From Pseudoips prasinana (Eukaryota > Arthropoda > Insecta > Lepidoptera > Nolidae), in NCBI GenBank assembly GCA_951640165.1, contig OX621234.1:30136549-30200548 (forward strand): a stretch of 64,000 bases of DNA, read 5' to 3'. The notes beneath the pieces are model-generated. The model was given only the letters and a program-made list of their open reading frames with translations, made no database searches and was not told the DNA's origin. This document shows, piece after piece, positions 42,418 to 54,137 of the stretch (the stretch's first letter is position 1; each line of letters starts with the position of its first letter). Position numbers and translations under genes: made by a program.

Positions 42418-43045
42418 GTTATCACTGACTTTTTGAATCCATGTGCGTATTAGAAATTAATTGCCTCGTACTTAAAACGGTTAAGGAAAATTCTCCAAGA
42501 ATGTTCTTAAATTTTTTGTTATATTTGCTAGAAAACACTCTACTAATTTGCCATTTACCAAATTCAATAATTTGACGAGAAATCTAAAATCAATGAAAGT
42601 CCTGCATATCTATGACACGACTTTTTTTGTTCTTTTTTACGGTTTTACCCCCGTTAAACTTTATAAATCATAGCCTATTTGTCATTCTCAGATATATGAC
42701 TACAAAGTGTCATCAGAATCCATTGGGTAGTTTTTGTCTTAATATTTTGGAATATTAAACTGTCAAAATAACTAACGCACATTCTACATAAGTGCTGTCA
42801 GTAATTTATAGTTTCGCAAAACGCCAGGCCGATAGAAGTGCTTTGAATTCTGAGGCTCAAGCTACGAACGATACACACCGGCAGATCAAAGTCAATTATT
42901 TCCCGTAGGAGGTAGGTGTATCCATCGGATTAGATTCTATGATTTAGAACTATAATATCCGTAGGCTTACTATAATTTTCGCAGAGTGCATGTATAGTTA
43001 CGCTGTGTGCAATAATCCGAGTAAATAATATCTGCCACTTTCTAA

Positions 43046-43177
43046 GCAAGCACATCCAGCTACCCCAATCTGTCAAATTTCTTTTATAGATTTTAAACTT
43101 TATCACAAAATCATAAGGTTCACTTTTAATTGGAGAAATTTACAGATTTGGGTAGATTGATGTGCTGGCGTCTGTAC
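43046..43177 (+). mobile_element. Foldback MITE, family F1
   Basis: CACATCCAGCTACCCCAATC and TGATGTGCTGGCGTCTGTAC. The left terminal bases are eroded. It lies 114 bp from exon 43291-43437. Confidence 0.7.
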
Positions 43178-43290
43178 ATAGCTACTCGGAAGTCTCCCGT
43201 AATAAATTTAATTCCTTAAAACATTACGTAAGGGGCTACATGCTACATACGTATCTACAAATTGCCATTAAAAAGTTATTAATAGCTTAC

Positions 43291-43437
43291 GCTGCAGTTC
43301 TTTCTTGACCCACGTTCTTCAAGTTGTCAAGCATCAGAATTGCATGTTTTCTGTCTTCAATAAGGGCATCTCTCTTCAGACTGTTTACTGTAAGACCCAT
43401 CATCAGCCGTCCGGTCTGATAACGCTGTTCCTTTAAC
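43291..43437 (-). CDS. Host gene exon 6 visible (1 nt, 48 codons, 2 nt)
   Basis: Acceptor TTTATATACAG and donor GCAGCGTAAGC. The peptide is LKEQRYQTGRLMMGLTV followed by NSLKRDALIEDRKHAIL and ends NVGQERTAA. The final GC joins with G of the exon at 6991 to encode Ala, across a 36.3-kb intron. That intron carries the BEL/Pao, hAT and DDE elements and the candidate RNA genes. Confidence 0.8.
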
Positions 43438-43545
43438 CTGTATATAAAAGTAATGTACTATAATAAGTTTTAATGAAATATAACGTAGCTAGGCGGGAAC
43501 TAGATGAGGTTAGCAACGATTATGATTATCCAATAAGGAACTCAC

Positions 43546-43691
43546 CTCCAGAGAATCTGATCGAATGACGACACCAATGTAGCCCTTTGCAAACGTTTGC
43601 AGATCAGCATAACCTCCTCGAGTTCCCAGTGCACGGAATGTTGACTGCCAGTGTCCTCTTCGTCGTATAGATCGTCTAAATTAGTTGCTTC
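43546..43691 (-). CDS. Host gene exon 5 visible (48 codons plus 2 nt)
   Basis: Acceptor TATTTAAATAG and donor TGGAGGTGAGTT. The peptide starts EATNLDDLYDEEDTGSQ, an acidic linker, and then HWELEEVMLICKRLQ, with LVSSFDQILW at the end. The last two bases (AG) join with G of the next exon to make Arg. Only 108 bp separate it from the next exon, the shortest intron in the gene. Confidence 0.8.
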
Positions 43692-43786
43692 CTATTTAAA
43701 TAAAACATAATTACGAAATTAAATGCTGTTTGGAAATCCCATACATTATTTTGGGACGAAGGAGGTTCTCCGTCTGTTCCTTAGTC

Positions 43787-44225
43787 TGCACCTGTGGCGC
43801 AGCGGTTAAGTCAATCGCCTCGCTACTTCATGTCTCGGGTTTGATTCCCAGATAGTATAACTATATGCTATATAATATAAACTCAAAGTAACCCAAAGGG
43901 CAATGGAAAGGGCTATGCTTGGAGTTTCCCTGCGAGATCGAATCAGGAATGCTGAGTTCCGCAGACGAACCAAAGTAACCAGTGGCAGTGGGCAGGGCCC
44001 ATAGCTTGTAGAGCCAACGGCCGCTGGGGCAGAAAGGTTCTTGAGTGGCGACCACGAACCGGAAGTCGCAGCGTGGACTGCCTCCCTACAAGATGGACCG
44101 ATGATCTTATGCGGGACGCTGAAAATCGCTGGATGCGGATAGCGCAAGACCGGCAATTGTGGAGATCTTTGGGGGAGACCTTTGTCCAGCAGTGGGCGTC
44201 TTTCGGCTGATATGATGATGAATGA
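43787..44225 (+). mobile_element. SINE head joined to an RTE LINE 3' end
   Basis: 43787-43862 is an S1-type tRNA head (CTGTGGCGCAGCGGTTAAGT, GGGTTTGATTCCC). 43880-44225 continues with the C-terminal coding relic of an RTE LINE (AMERAMLGVSLRDRIRNAEF, then WGRPLSSSGR) and the 3' end TTTCGGCTGATATGATGATG. The two may be independent insertions or a composite SINE with an RTE-derived tail. Confidence 0.65.
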
Positions 44226-44429
44226 ATACTACATATATATGTGTGACCCCTAAGTAAATCTTCTGAGTTTGAATGTGCTGCGTGTCCATTATATGACCAA
44301 GCAAAGATGGACTAGACAAGTGCGGGCATTGTCTTATAAAATGTTAGGCAACAATGGTTAAAGCGTTTATATGTGACTAACAAACCAATATACAAATATA
44401 ACCATCTCCTATTTTTTATAGTATGGCGA

Positions 44430-44615
44430 CAATCGAGCTGGTTGTTCACCTGATGGTAAGTGATCACCACCGCCATATACACTCGCAGCACCAGAGGAGT
44501 CGAGAGTGGGTTGCCAGCCTTTAAAAGAGCCAGCAAACCAGTGTTGCTGACACCTCGCCTACCCCGATGAGTTCTGTTGACCTTACTCACACGCAGAAAT
44601 ACAACATTCAAGTTA
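44430..44615. repeat. Unclassified repeat-like segment
   Basis: GGTTGTTCACCTGATGGTAAGT then GATCACCACCGCC is a sequence type common as a dispersed repeat in moths and butterflies. I can only see one copy in the window. Confidence 0.35.
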
Positions 44616-44765
44616 TTAATATTAAGGAATGTCTTCTGTAAGGTCCTCTACCTTATATAAGACATTACTTTTATACTTCCCCAGTCAGACTACTCTTTGA
44701 GCGAGTCAACGCTTTGTCCTACCTCACATACTTCTAATTATTATATCTATAATATGTAATTATAG

Positions 44766-45079
44766 TCTATAGGTACATATAGTAAAATCGTAGGAAACTC
44801 AAAACTGTACATTGAATATTTTTTTAAAGGAAACTTGGGGCGTGATCTGGTATCGATATCGAAGCCAAAAATATAGGTATTAGAATTTTTGTTTGTGTGT
44901 CTGTTTGTCTGTATGTATGTCCGGTCTAAGCTCAAAAAGTACTGCATAGATTAACTACAAATTTTCATGAATATTACTAAGAGGTTGGGTCAACATATAG
45001 GCTACATATTATCACGCTATCACCTACGGGGGAGGAGCTGTGATACGTAATTTATAAAAATTAACGCCGGCACAGCTAG
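44766..45079 (+). mobile_element. Helitron-like element, 314 bp
   Basis: TCTATAGGTACATATAGTAA start, GCCGGCACAGCTAG end; the hairpin before CTAG is partly deleted. It is collinear with 30476-30798. Confidence 0.68.
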
Positions 45080-45166
45080 TAAGTATATAAGAAGCGCCAA
45101 AACTTGACAATGCTCGTGGGATTTCTATTTTTGAAGCTATTCGAATATGGTATATTTTATATTTAC

Positions 45167-45415
45167 CTCTTTCCGTATAAGGTTAGGAAAGGACTCGGTC
45201 AAAAAGGCGACCTCACGACGAGCAAGTTTGAGGGTTCTCTCTCGTTCTTTCATATTGGCCTTAACTTCTTTTTCTAATTTGTTGAATTCATATTTCCTGT
45301 CATCCAAATACTCCATTGCCAACTGGCCCATTTCAGTCGCACCCATGAGACATTTGCCTTGAGCTCGACAGTCCAATTTTAAAGCTTCTAAAACCACTGT
45401 GAAGTATGAAGTGTC
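45167..45415 (-). CDS. Host gene exon 4 visible (83 codons, phase 0-0), longest exon
   Basis: Acceptor CTTAATATTTCAG and donor GAGGTAAATAT. The 249-nt exon encodes DTSYFTVVLEALKLDC, then GKCLMGATEMGQLAMEY, then a long basic/acidic coil (LEKEVKANMKERERTLKLAR) ending NLIRKE. The ATEMGQLA-type segment is the most distinctive part of the protein and the best probe for assigning the family. Flanked by a SINE at 45662 and a Helitron-like element at 44766. Confidence 0.82.
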
Positions 45416-45661
45416 CTGAAATATTAAGATATTGTTCACTTACTCTTATGGCCACAATAGCATTTCATCAAATGAAAACATAAAATAAGTACAATAAAAT
45501 TAATTCAAATTTATGTAATCATGAATTCATCATCCGGCGGGGATCGAACCTGTACTCTTTACCAATAAAAGGGAGGTGCTCTGCCTTTAAATCCCAGATT
45601 ACGCGGTGCCATTATTCCTCTCGCATATTTAGATATTTTACATGCTATAAAGCAATAACAT

Positions 45662-45922
45662 GGCTGACGGTCACCGTAGCCTAGTTGGTAGTGCTCCTGC
45701 CTACGAAGCTGGTGGTCCTGGGTTCGAATCCCGGTAAGTGCAAATATTTGTGTGATGAGCACGAATATTTGTTTCTGAGTCATGGATCTTTTCTATGTAT
45801 ATAAGTATTTATCTATCTACATAAGTATATATATCGTCGCCTGGTACCCATAGTACAAGCTTTGCTTAGTTTGGGGTTAGGATGATCTGTGTGACATTGT
45901 CCCGAGATATTATTATTATAAC
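45662..45922 (+). mobile_element. tRNA-headed SINE, family S3, full length
   Basis: GACGGTCACCGTAGCCTAGT head, GGGTTCGAATCCCGGTAAGT B box, then ATTATTATTAT tail. An older tRNA-like scrap (CGGGGATCGAACCTG) lies at 45540-45600. Confidence 0.78.
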
Positions 45923-46429
45923 ATTGTAAGCACTTGCGAAGAATTTGCTTCGGTCATCTATTGAATCACATATAGGAAAAGTAATGCTTCAAAATATTGT
46001 GGTGAGCAAAAAGCATATAAAAATTGTTTTAAATATTTTAGAATGTTAATCTGACCAAATAACCAATGTATTATTCGAACGTGAGGCCAGGGCGATAGAT
46101 ATGCTCTGAATTCTTATCCTTAATCCTTAAACAGCCCATGGACTATATTTTGAGACCAAAATTTCAACCTTATCACTTTGGAATAAGGTCCAAATACAAA
46201 GAAAAAATATATAGCATAGCCTCGTTAAGGGTTAAGCTACGAACGATGCACACAAATGTAGCAGACAAACGTAGCAGGCAGAGGGCAGATCAAATTCAAT
46301 GATTTCCCGTAGGACGTAGGTGGATACATCGGATTAGTTTCTATGATTTTGGAACATAATATTCGTAGGTTTCACCCCTCATGCGTTTACAATATTTTCA
46401 CATTTCAACTCGATAGCTTAAGTTTTTTT

Positions 46430-46620
46430 TTAATAAATAAAAAAGCTTTTTATTCACGTAGACTTTAAAAAAGCGCTTGTAAATAGTAAGAACATGTTTG
46501 TAGTAATACAGTCATTATTTCTAGTTACTTATTACATATATTTAGGTACACGGAATGTTAAAACATTTATACAATTTATTTTATAATGGCAGTGATATTT
46601 AGCTGTGAGTTACTGAGTAA
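46430..46620 (-). repeat. Family X repeat, minus strand
   Basis: TTATTCACGTAGACTTTAAA then AAAGCGCTTGTAAATAG and GGTACACGGAATGT. 46780-46930 is a decayed relative of the 7405-7571 inverted repeat. 46940-47590 shows no gene. Confidence 0.58.
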
Positions 46621-47598
46621 AACAATTGTGACAGACAGGTGAACAGACAGCGTGCCATCATTTCTATTTGTCATTTTTTCCCCCAAATACTTTAATTAGG
46701 CAACAATTTATTCAAGGAAAAACAAATTCCGTCAATACGTATATATAATATAGGCATGTGTTTATACAACCATATCCGCAAACAAAATGGTGAGAGTATA
46801 CAGTACCTCTTCTACCACGAATTCATACAGTTTACTTACTCGATGAAACTTACCGTTGTTTATAATGGTAATTAAGACAAGTTCATTGAAGTTTCCGCTA
46901 GGGGCGGTGCTAGTTAATGTGCAGTAAAAAACTGCAAGTATCATCGAGGAATTAACCAAAAGCTGTAGTCTATGGGCGCTTACTCTCGTGTCGCTGCGGC
47001 ATTCCCCCTACCCGGTTAACTCTCGCAACCTTATTCGCCCACGTAAAACATCATGAGATTTATAAATCGGTTTCCCTTTAAAACGACCATACGCAATACC
47101 TGGCTTTAAGGCACTGGCTTTCACAAACTCTTGACGGAACTCAGTAAAATCTGCTTGATGTCGAACTTACATATATGTGAGGGTTCTGTTGACTTATAAA
47201 ATATGTGTGCGAACTAACGTTATTTTTATGACTTAGTATTAGAACTCACCACAAATAGAGAAAATAAATATCCATAAACTAACAAAGTTATAGGTATGTA
47301 TTTAAAGTATTTAAAGACCTACTAACATGTGACGTCACTTGTAATGAAGCTATCAATGGTTCATACTAACAGGTGTATTGCTAGAACGGGAGGACGTGGG
47401 GTTCCCCGCCAAAATTATCTTTCATTATTTTTTTGCTTTTTGAATTATTTTCCCGCCAAGTTTTGTTAAGTCAGTCCGCTGTCTTTAGTAAATTCAATAT
47501 TAGTCCGAAATCCCATACTCGAGGTTTTCCCAGCGTTCGGTGAGGAAGTGTTTCCTAAATTCCCACACGGATAAAAGTCAAAGTAAAAATAATTATAC

Positions 47599-47769
47599 CT
47601 TTTTCAATATATCAAGTATTTTCTTGTACATGACTTTAATCGCTAGTGCGGCATTTTTCTTGATATTCGCCCGCTGCACGTAGTTGGCAATGGTTTGTTC
47701 CTTTTTCTCTGGCGGCAACTTCCCCCCAACTTCGAATATGACACGGTCACGCATCTCCGCTGCCTCCAA
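47599..47769 (-). CDS. Host gene exon 3 visible (57 codons, phase 0-0)
   Basis: Acceptor CATATACAG and donor AAAAAGGTATAA. Exactly 171 nt. The peptide starts LEAAEMRDRVIFEVGGK, passes a short KLPPEKKEQ turn, and ends KVMYKKILDILKK. The GG/PP segment is a plausible break between two coiled-coil segments. Open in this frame only; the other frames contain stops. Confidence 0.8.
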
Positions 47770-47999
47770 CTGTATATGAAATATTAAAAATATAAATTAG
47801 TTTAATTTCATGTAACGTAGAGTGACAGTTGCACCAGACCCTTTACCCTCTCTTGCATCACCACGTCAGTAACCACCTAGAGGTCAAAGCCCAAAGGGGC
47901 TGCCCAGCGCAGCTACTTTGTAGTATTATTTGCTAGACGGATTTAGTGAAAGCCTCAGAAGTTAACTATAAACATCATCTTAAGATTTAAAACAAAATG

Positions 48000-48275
48000 T
48001 CCAAACCCAGTCTGCCTAATATCGTCCACCGCTGGACATAGCCTCCCCCAAAGGTTTCTATAATGTTGTCATTTGGAGGGGTTTGCTGTATGTAGTCACC
48101 GCGCTTGGCATGCGAGTTGGTGACCGGAGTGAGGTGGTAGCTGGTCCATAGGTGGCGCTGCTGCTCGACTACCTGGAGTATCCCTTAATCGCCTTTTACT
48201 ACACCCACGGGATGATATGGGGTAACCCTGTTATTCTTTCTGGACCGGAAACTACACTAATCTGACGTCAAGTAC
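48000..48275 (-). repeat. Dispersed RTE-tailed repeat (CCACCGCTGGACATAGCC)
   Basis: TATCGTCCACCGCTGGACAT then AGCCTCCCCCAAAGGT is the RTE 3' end reversed. The body (CACCGCGCTTGGCATGCGAG, GGGATGATATGGGGTAACC) recurs at 58235-59045. 48280-49740 holds a B-box-like scrap at 48595-48660 and nothing else I can support. Confidence 0.58.
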
Positions 48276-49744
48276 TTTCAATACAGCCACCTCTAAATTC
48301 ATTGATGTTTGTGTTTTTCTCAAGGTTTAACACGAAGTTTTCCGATAAAAAGCTGCCTATATGTAATTCAAATTTTTATTGATTTTAAACTAGGGCTTAC
48401 ATTGAATTACTGAAAAACTTCAAAAGAGGTAATCGGTTGGACTGGAACTATTTTTATATCATTTTTTATGCAAGGCAAGGAATATCAGAATATCACTATC
48501 CCATTTGATCCCGTTAGCAGTCTTTGCATGAATGTCGCTGCGATATTCGTTGGCGTATCTCAAAAATGGGAAATCATAAATAGGCCAGCGGTTTTCGAAC
48601 CAGCACCTACCAAGTCGGGGTAGGCGCTATGCCGTCGACACAAGCTAGATCGCGCGAGTATCTGTATTTGTACTATTGTAATCTAGTGCTCTTCAAATCC
48701 CTGTTTTAGAAAAAAATGTTTATTTATACGATTCAAAACTACGACACAAACATTTGTTCGTTAGCATCGTTGCGATCGCCCATTTTAACAAAGATAGAAA
48801 AATCATTTTCTGTTCTATGTTTTTTAAGTTTACCGTGTTCTAATAACACACAGGAACACCGATTTGAATGACAGCGTTAATTACTTAAACCCTGTAGGTA
48901 TATAAATACTCTACTTCAGTAGGGCGCGTTTATAAGGGTTCCGTCCTCAAAATGACAAATGGTGCCCTATTGTCATCGTTATGCTATCAGTCTAATAACT
49001 GTGGCTAAACGGCCTCCAATTTGTAAACGAGATTTAGATATTATTATTTAACTGAACTTAATCGTATTGGCAGTTATTACCCCAATGTCAGAGTTGTTCA
49101 ATTCGCCTAAGGCCGTAGTCTTAACGTCAACAACCTAACCGACGTAACGCTCAGAATTCCAACACTTTAGCGGTCTCCCATCTAAAGACTTACCGCCTGC
49201 CTAGGTTAAGTATATATGTTGATGATATATGCCTCTCTCTCTGATGATATATTGATATATATGATCTCTGCGGTCGCTCACAGCCCTACAGACAGAGCTA
49301 CAGACTACGAGTTATGAACGCCTCATATATTTTTTAATGTTGCTGATTTTAAAAGAAATTTCAAATGTATTTTGCGGACATTCAACCTATCCATAGCACT
49401 TAAGAGAGAAATAAATCATAATTATAAAATAAACATTTATGGCTATAACGAACGTGGAGCTTAAAATATACAAAGAGTGAATAAACATTTTGTATATTCA
49501 CGTTCTCACATGGTCGCTTCCCTTTATGCGATCCGTTTTAATTGCTATATGTTTGAATACCTTGTTTAGGATCTACCTACTTATTTTCATACAATGAAAC
49601 GTGTATGCTCTCATAAACATTTCAATTAGTTAATTGGTGCTATACTTAGTAATGAAATCATCCCATCTATTAATGACAGTTTATACGACTATATCTTTTT
49701 GTTTTTTTTTTATAACCATACATAATATATATTATTTTTATTAC

Positions 49745-49972
49745 ATTCCATCTAATCATTAACTAAGCACATGCACTATAGAAACTAGATAACTGATATA
49801 ATTCATAATAATATACTACTTTTCTTTCGTAAATAATATAATAATGTGGGTGTACTTATCTATATATAAGTATTTATATAGATAAATACACCTAGACTCA
49901 GGACAAACAGACATGTTCATGTACACAAATATCTGAAAAGCAAGTATTTTGCCAACCACGCCAACTGGTGTT
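49745..49972 (-). mobile_element. tRNA-headed SINE, family S2, head partly deleted
   Basis: Body ACACCTAGACTCAGGACAAA and GTTCATGTACACAAATATCT. The B-box part between TATCTG and AAAAGCAAG is missing. 49975-50675 is featureless AT-rich intron. Confidence 0.68.
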
Positions 49973-50679
49973 GACGATACTGTATTTTGTAAACAACTTA
50001 ACTTATTTAAATTTCATAACTACATCTCTTTCTAATATAGCTGGTATGATAAGAATAGGGCATACAAAGAACTGCCAAACTACTATACCTACGCGCACCG
50101 CGGCACCGGGCGCATTATTGGTCGACAGGTTCTCCTCTTCGCTTATTTTCACGTCAAAACTAAATTGACACTGCTAAAGATGCCTGTCCTTCTCATAAGA
50201 GTAATATTAAAAAGAAATGCAATTACTTTAAAACTAATTTAGCTAGTACCTATTGCATAAATCGGGTCGATATATGAGGCAGGGCAGTGCATCACGAAAG
50301 TGTTTATTTTGGGAACTGTTGAATGCATAAATAATAGGTTCGCATCGTTCCAGCCGACCTCAGCCCCGACGAGAGGAGAATTGAAAATTTATATAAATTA
50401 AAATAAATTTCAGCTGTATTCAGTTCGTAGTTGAAACTTAACGCACCGCACCTTGTTCAAACACTTTTAGCGTGTAATAAATATCTAATAACAAAATAGC
50501 TTGCAAAATACAAAATATATAAAAATATGAGTGTTTAAAAAACCAAACTTTTGTACTCCATAATAGGAAGGTAGAATGTAAATGGACCATTGTAATTTAA
50601 GACACTACATTCTTAAAATAAACTTATTTAAATTAGGATTTGAACCCATGCCCATCCTGATCCGAAACTAGGCATAGCC

Positions 50680-50885
50680 TGGGCTATGACCACCAGTCAA
50701 GTCGTGGGTTCGATTCCCACCCAGGATACATATTTGTGTGCATGAACATGTTTGTCATGAGTCTGGGTGTAAATATCTATACAAGATGTGTTTACGAAAG
50801 AAATTACCTAGTATATGTTTTGCTTAGTTTGGGAACAGATGGCCCCGTGTGTGAGAATCTGCCAAGATTTTATTATTATTACGTT
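50680..50885 (+). mobile_element. tRNA-headed SINE, family S2, plus strand
   Basis: GTCGTGGGTTCGATTCCCAC B box and TTTGTCATGAGTCTGGGTGT body, ending in TTTTATTATTATTAC. Confidence 0.75.
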
Positions 50886-51055
50886 AGTCGCCAAGCTACC
50901 ACCTCGGCCCTCTCGTGTATTGGGTTCGAATCCCCTACTTGGAATTGTTTAACACATAAATGGTTGTTCTGAGTCTAGGTGTCCGTGACCATCGCTGTAA
51001 AGTCCCCGCAATACAGGGATACAGTTCACAGTACGGGCGTTGTCTATTCATAAAA
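50886..51055 (+). mobile_element. tRNA-headed SINE, S1-like body
   Basis: TATTGGGTTCGAATCCCCTA B box, GGTTGTTCTGAGTCTAGGTG body, GTACGGGCGTTGTC tail. It directly follows the S2 copy and ends 31 bp before exon 51086-51190. Confidence 0.62.
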
Positions 51056-51085
51056 ATGGAATCTGAGAATGTATAGTGTACGCAC

Positions 51086-51190
51086 CTGTGCTAGCCGAAA
51101 TTTTTCCATTTTCTTTTTCTTCGTGTATCTGATTCTATCGAGCTGTTTCCTCTTGTTGAAGTTCTCTTGGTAAATACTTTCCAGAACATT
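51086..51190 (-). CDS. Host gene exon 2 visible (35 codons, phase 0-0)
   Basis: Acceptor TTTGTTTCTAG and donor CACAGGTGCGT. Exactly 105 nt. The peptide begins NVLESIYQENFNKRKQLD and ends EKFRLAQ, a lysine/arginine-rich coil with the KRKQLD pattern expected just after the first coil in ODAD3-like proteins. It joins upstream to MNSQAD and downstream to LEAAEMRD without splitting a codon. Confidence 0.8.
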
Positions 51191-51264
51191 CTAGAAACAA
51201 AATTAACATTGAGTAAAATTCGTAGATGTATTTCTATAAAAGGGATAATTAATGATACATGCTC

Positions 51265-51325
51265 GCAAAACCGACGGCCGTTGGGGCAGAAAGGTTCTGG
51301 AGTAACGTCCACGAACCGGAAAATA
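51265..51325 (+). repeat. RTE LINE scrap
   Basis: GACGGCCGTTGGGGCAGAAA then GGTTCTGGAGTAACG matches 44020-44060 with differences. Confidence 0.5.
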
Positions 51326-51900
51326 TCGATAAAAAACATTAAAACATTTATTTATATTACTAATATTACGCACGCTAAGACGTTAGTATTTATTTATGTT
51401 TAAGCGGATATTAACGGATAGATAGTAGTTTAATTTAAATGTGTAACATTCGCTTAAACATAATAAAATACTACTGTTAAAGTGCGTAATATTAGTAGTG
51501 TTAATAAACGTTCTAGTGATTTTTATCGATATCTTTCATTTAGGTGGTTACTGTAACGGTTAACGTAGGTTCCTTTCGTGGACAAGAATGCAAAAAATAA
51601 ATTGAATCCACGAAGAGCACCTGCCAAAAGTATTGATAGGTGCCTTTCGTTGACTAGGCTAGGTGCCATTCGCGCAGGTGCCATTCAGATGGATGCCCTT
51701 CGTGGACTACCTCTTTCATAAATACAAATACAAACTAAAGGTTGCGATGGTCGCGCCGCAGTTGTACAACCGATAGTTGTTGTGTCGGCAGCGCGTACAA
51801 CCGCTTTGTTCGATATATGGCATTATACAGTATCACGAGAGTTTGTAATAAGTTAGACTTTTCTATGTAGGTCGTAATAACGTCATCCCGATCGTCTAAG

Positions 51901-52015
51901 AGCCGATTTCATCGTTAAAAATAAACGTGATTAATGGACGCTAAACTCAGCTACAGGACGCTGAACTGAATTTAGCGTCAATTGATCGCGTTTAATTTTA
52001 ACGGTGAAATCGGCT
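51901..52015. mobile_element. Foldback MITE, 115 bp, target duplication CTAAG
   Basis: AGCCGATTTCATCGTTAAAA at the left pairs with TTTTAACGGTGAAATCGGCT at the right; CTAAG flanks at 51896-51900 and 52016-52020. Internal GGACGCTAAACTCAG / CTGAATTTAGCGTC adds a second hairpin. Confidence 0.75.
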
Positions 52016-52381
52016 CTAAGACGTTACGTTCGGTTACGGACATGCATGGTGTGATTATGCAGCCTATTACTCTTCCACTACAAGGCAAGGGGCTCCTCTC
52101 AGAATACGAGGGCACAGGCCATAGTCCACCACGCTGCCCAAGTGTGGGTCGTCAAACTTCACATGTCATCAAGAACATCCTGAAAAACTCTCAGGCATGC
52201 GTTTTAACTACGAGATACTTAATTTCTAATACGCACATGAATACGAAATGTCAGTGGTGCGTACTTTGGATATGAACTCGAGACCACTCACTCCACAGTC
52301 CGCAACGGTAGGTAACGGTAGGCTATCCCAACTTTTGAATGGTTTATGGTTGTATAAAAAAGCGTTGAAACGCTTGCAATA

Positions 52382-52640
52382 AAAAATAAAAAAGGTTTTT
52401 ATTCACGTAGACTTTAAAAAAGCGCTTGTAAATAGTCAGAACATGTTCGCAGTAATATATAATTAATTTATAATTATTTCTAGGTACATATAGATATTTA
52501 GGTACACGGATTGTAGGAAATAATATACAATAAGATTTATTTTATAACAGTAACGATATTTAGCTAACTTAAATTAAGTTATTGTTTAGGATCATGTGTA
52601 GGTTTCATTATCAAAAATTTAGCTATATTTTTCCTACATA
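52382..52640 (-). repeat. Family X repeat, full-length uninterrupted copy, minus strand
   Basis: Shows the complete order: AAAGCGCTTGTAAATAGTCA, ATTATTTCTAGGTACATATA, ATTTAGGTACACGGATTGTA, then ATCATGTGTAGGTTTCATTA. It is the reference for how 23655-23960 and 30393-30475 were once joined. 52640-53850 is AT-rich with no feature. Confidence 0.62.
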
Positions 52641-53851
52641 TAAGCAATTTGATGCTTAATTGTAGGCTATTGGAAAGCAACCTGTAGATAATTATTGCGA
52701 AACGTATCATGGAGCGCGCAAGGCATGTCGCATGAACTGATTTGGAAGCATTTGAAGCGGATATTGCGGCATGTTATGGGCTCAATTTACATCGTATAAA
52801 TTTTCACCTTGTTCGCAAGAGACAATACTGCACGCAGAAGGCACTATACTATACTACATGTAACTTAATTAATGCACACCCTGAAAATAGTTTGTTCAGA
52901 ATCGTTTACTGAATCGTATATATAAATCATATCATTTTTAATACAGGTAATTTTTTATTCCAAAATAATTAAAACTACGAAATTATTGTCATGTTAACCC
53001 TGTACAGTCAAAACAAATCTCAGTTTTATTTATATTCATACAAATTAAATTATTCACTACAAAATAAAGAAAAATTAACTTTATTCCAAGAAACTAATTT
53101 ATGTTAAATAAAAAATTCAGTGTATGAATTATGATTACAACATAATATTCTAATTGGGGTGTCTGAGAGTGTGCGTTAATTACGTTACATGTTGTATAGC
53201 TAAAATTTTAAATTACGATAATTTAACCTATACTTACTTGATGCTTTTGCCAAATTAAGCTCTTAATAAGGAAATTAAGTTACGGCCACTGTCCATGTTA
53301 CACATTGTATAATTGAATTGTTTATAGAATATTTTGTCATATTCTTTTTCTATACTATCTTTCTGCCAATAAATCTTTGTCTATTTTTGTTGTATTTATG
53401 ATGAGCTTTGTATATGTACTGCTTTTGCTACATATTTTAAATTTTCTTCAAGCGTTGTATCCATCACAAAGGAAGCAATATAGCAACCCTTTGTACGCTA
53501 ATTGCTTTTAATAACAACTCGTTATTTTATAATTACTCCTGTAAAATGGAGTTTTAATATTGTGTTGTAGTAAATACGTTATTTTTAGATTCTTTTTCTT
53601 TAATAGGAATAATATTACGAGCTTCTTTTTAATATAAAAAATTTAAGGTTTTTAAATAAAGTAAATTAAACTAACTTATATTGTGTATCAAAAACACATC
53701 GTTTCTTAATAAGAATTAATAAACTTTTATTAATAAACATATCGTTTATTAATAATAGAATGACTATCTAAACTAAATTAAAAAAATGTATTTACTTTGT
53801 AATAGCGTACACGTGAACGGATAAACTCAACTACTACCAGACTCATAAAAA

Positions 53852-54137
53852 ACGGCCAAGTGCGAGTTGGACCAGCGCATGAAGGAATCCGTACCATTAT
53901 CAAAAAAATCACGTTTGTTGTATGGGAGCTCCCTTAAATATTAATATTATATTGCTTTTTAGTATTTGTTGTTATTGCGGCAAAGGAAATACATCATCTG
54001 TTAAAATTTCAACTGGCTAACTATCATGGTTCATGCAAGAGACACAGCCTGGTGACAGACGGACAGACAAACAGACAGACAGCGAAGTCTTAGTAATAGG
54101 GTCCTGTTTTACCCTTTGGCTACGGAAACCTAAAAAT
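53852..54137 (+). repeat. Dispersed repeat R1
   Basis: ACGGCCAAGTGCGAGTTGGA start, GGCTACGGAAACCTAAAAAT end, CATCATCTGTTAAAATTTCA internal hairpin region. 54140-55060 has no supported feature. Confidence 0.65.

Noticed and set aside
49201..49265. Simple sequence with GATGATATA and CTCTCTCTC as a possible microsatellite locus
   Set aside because: Too short and irregular to call.
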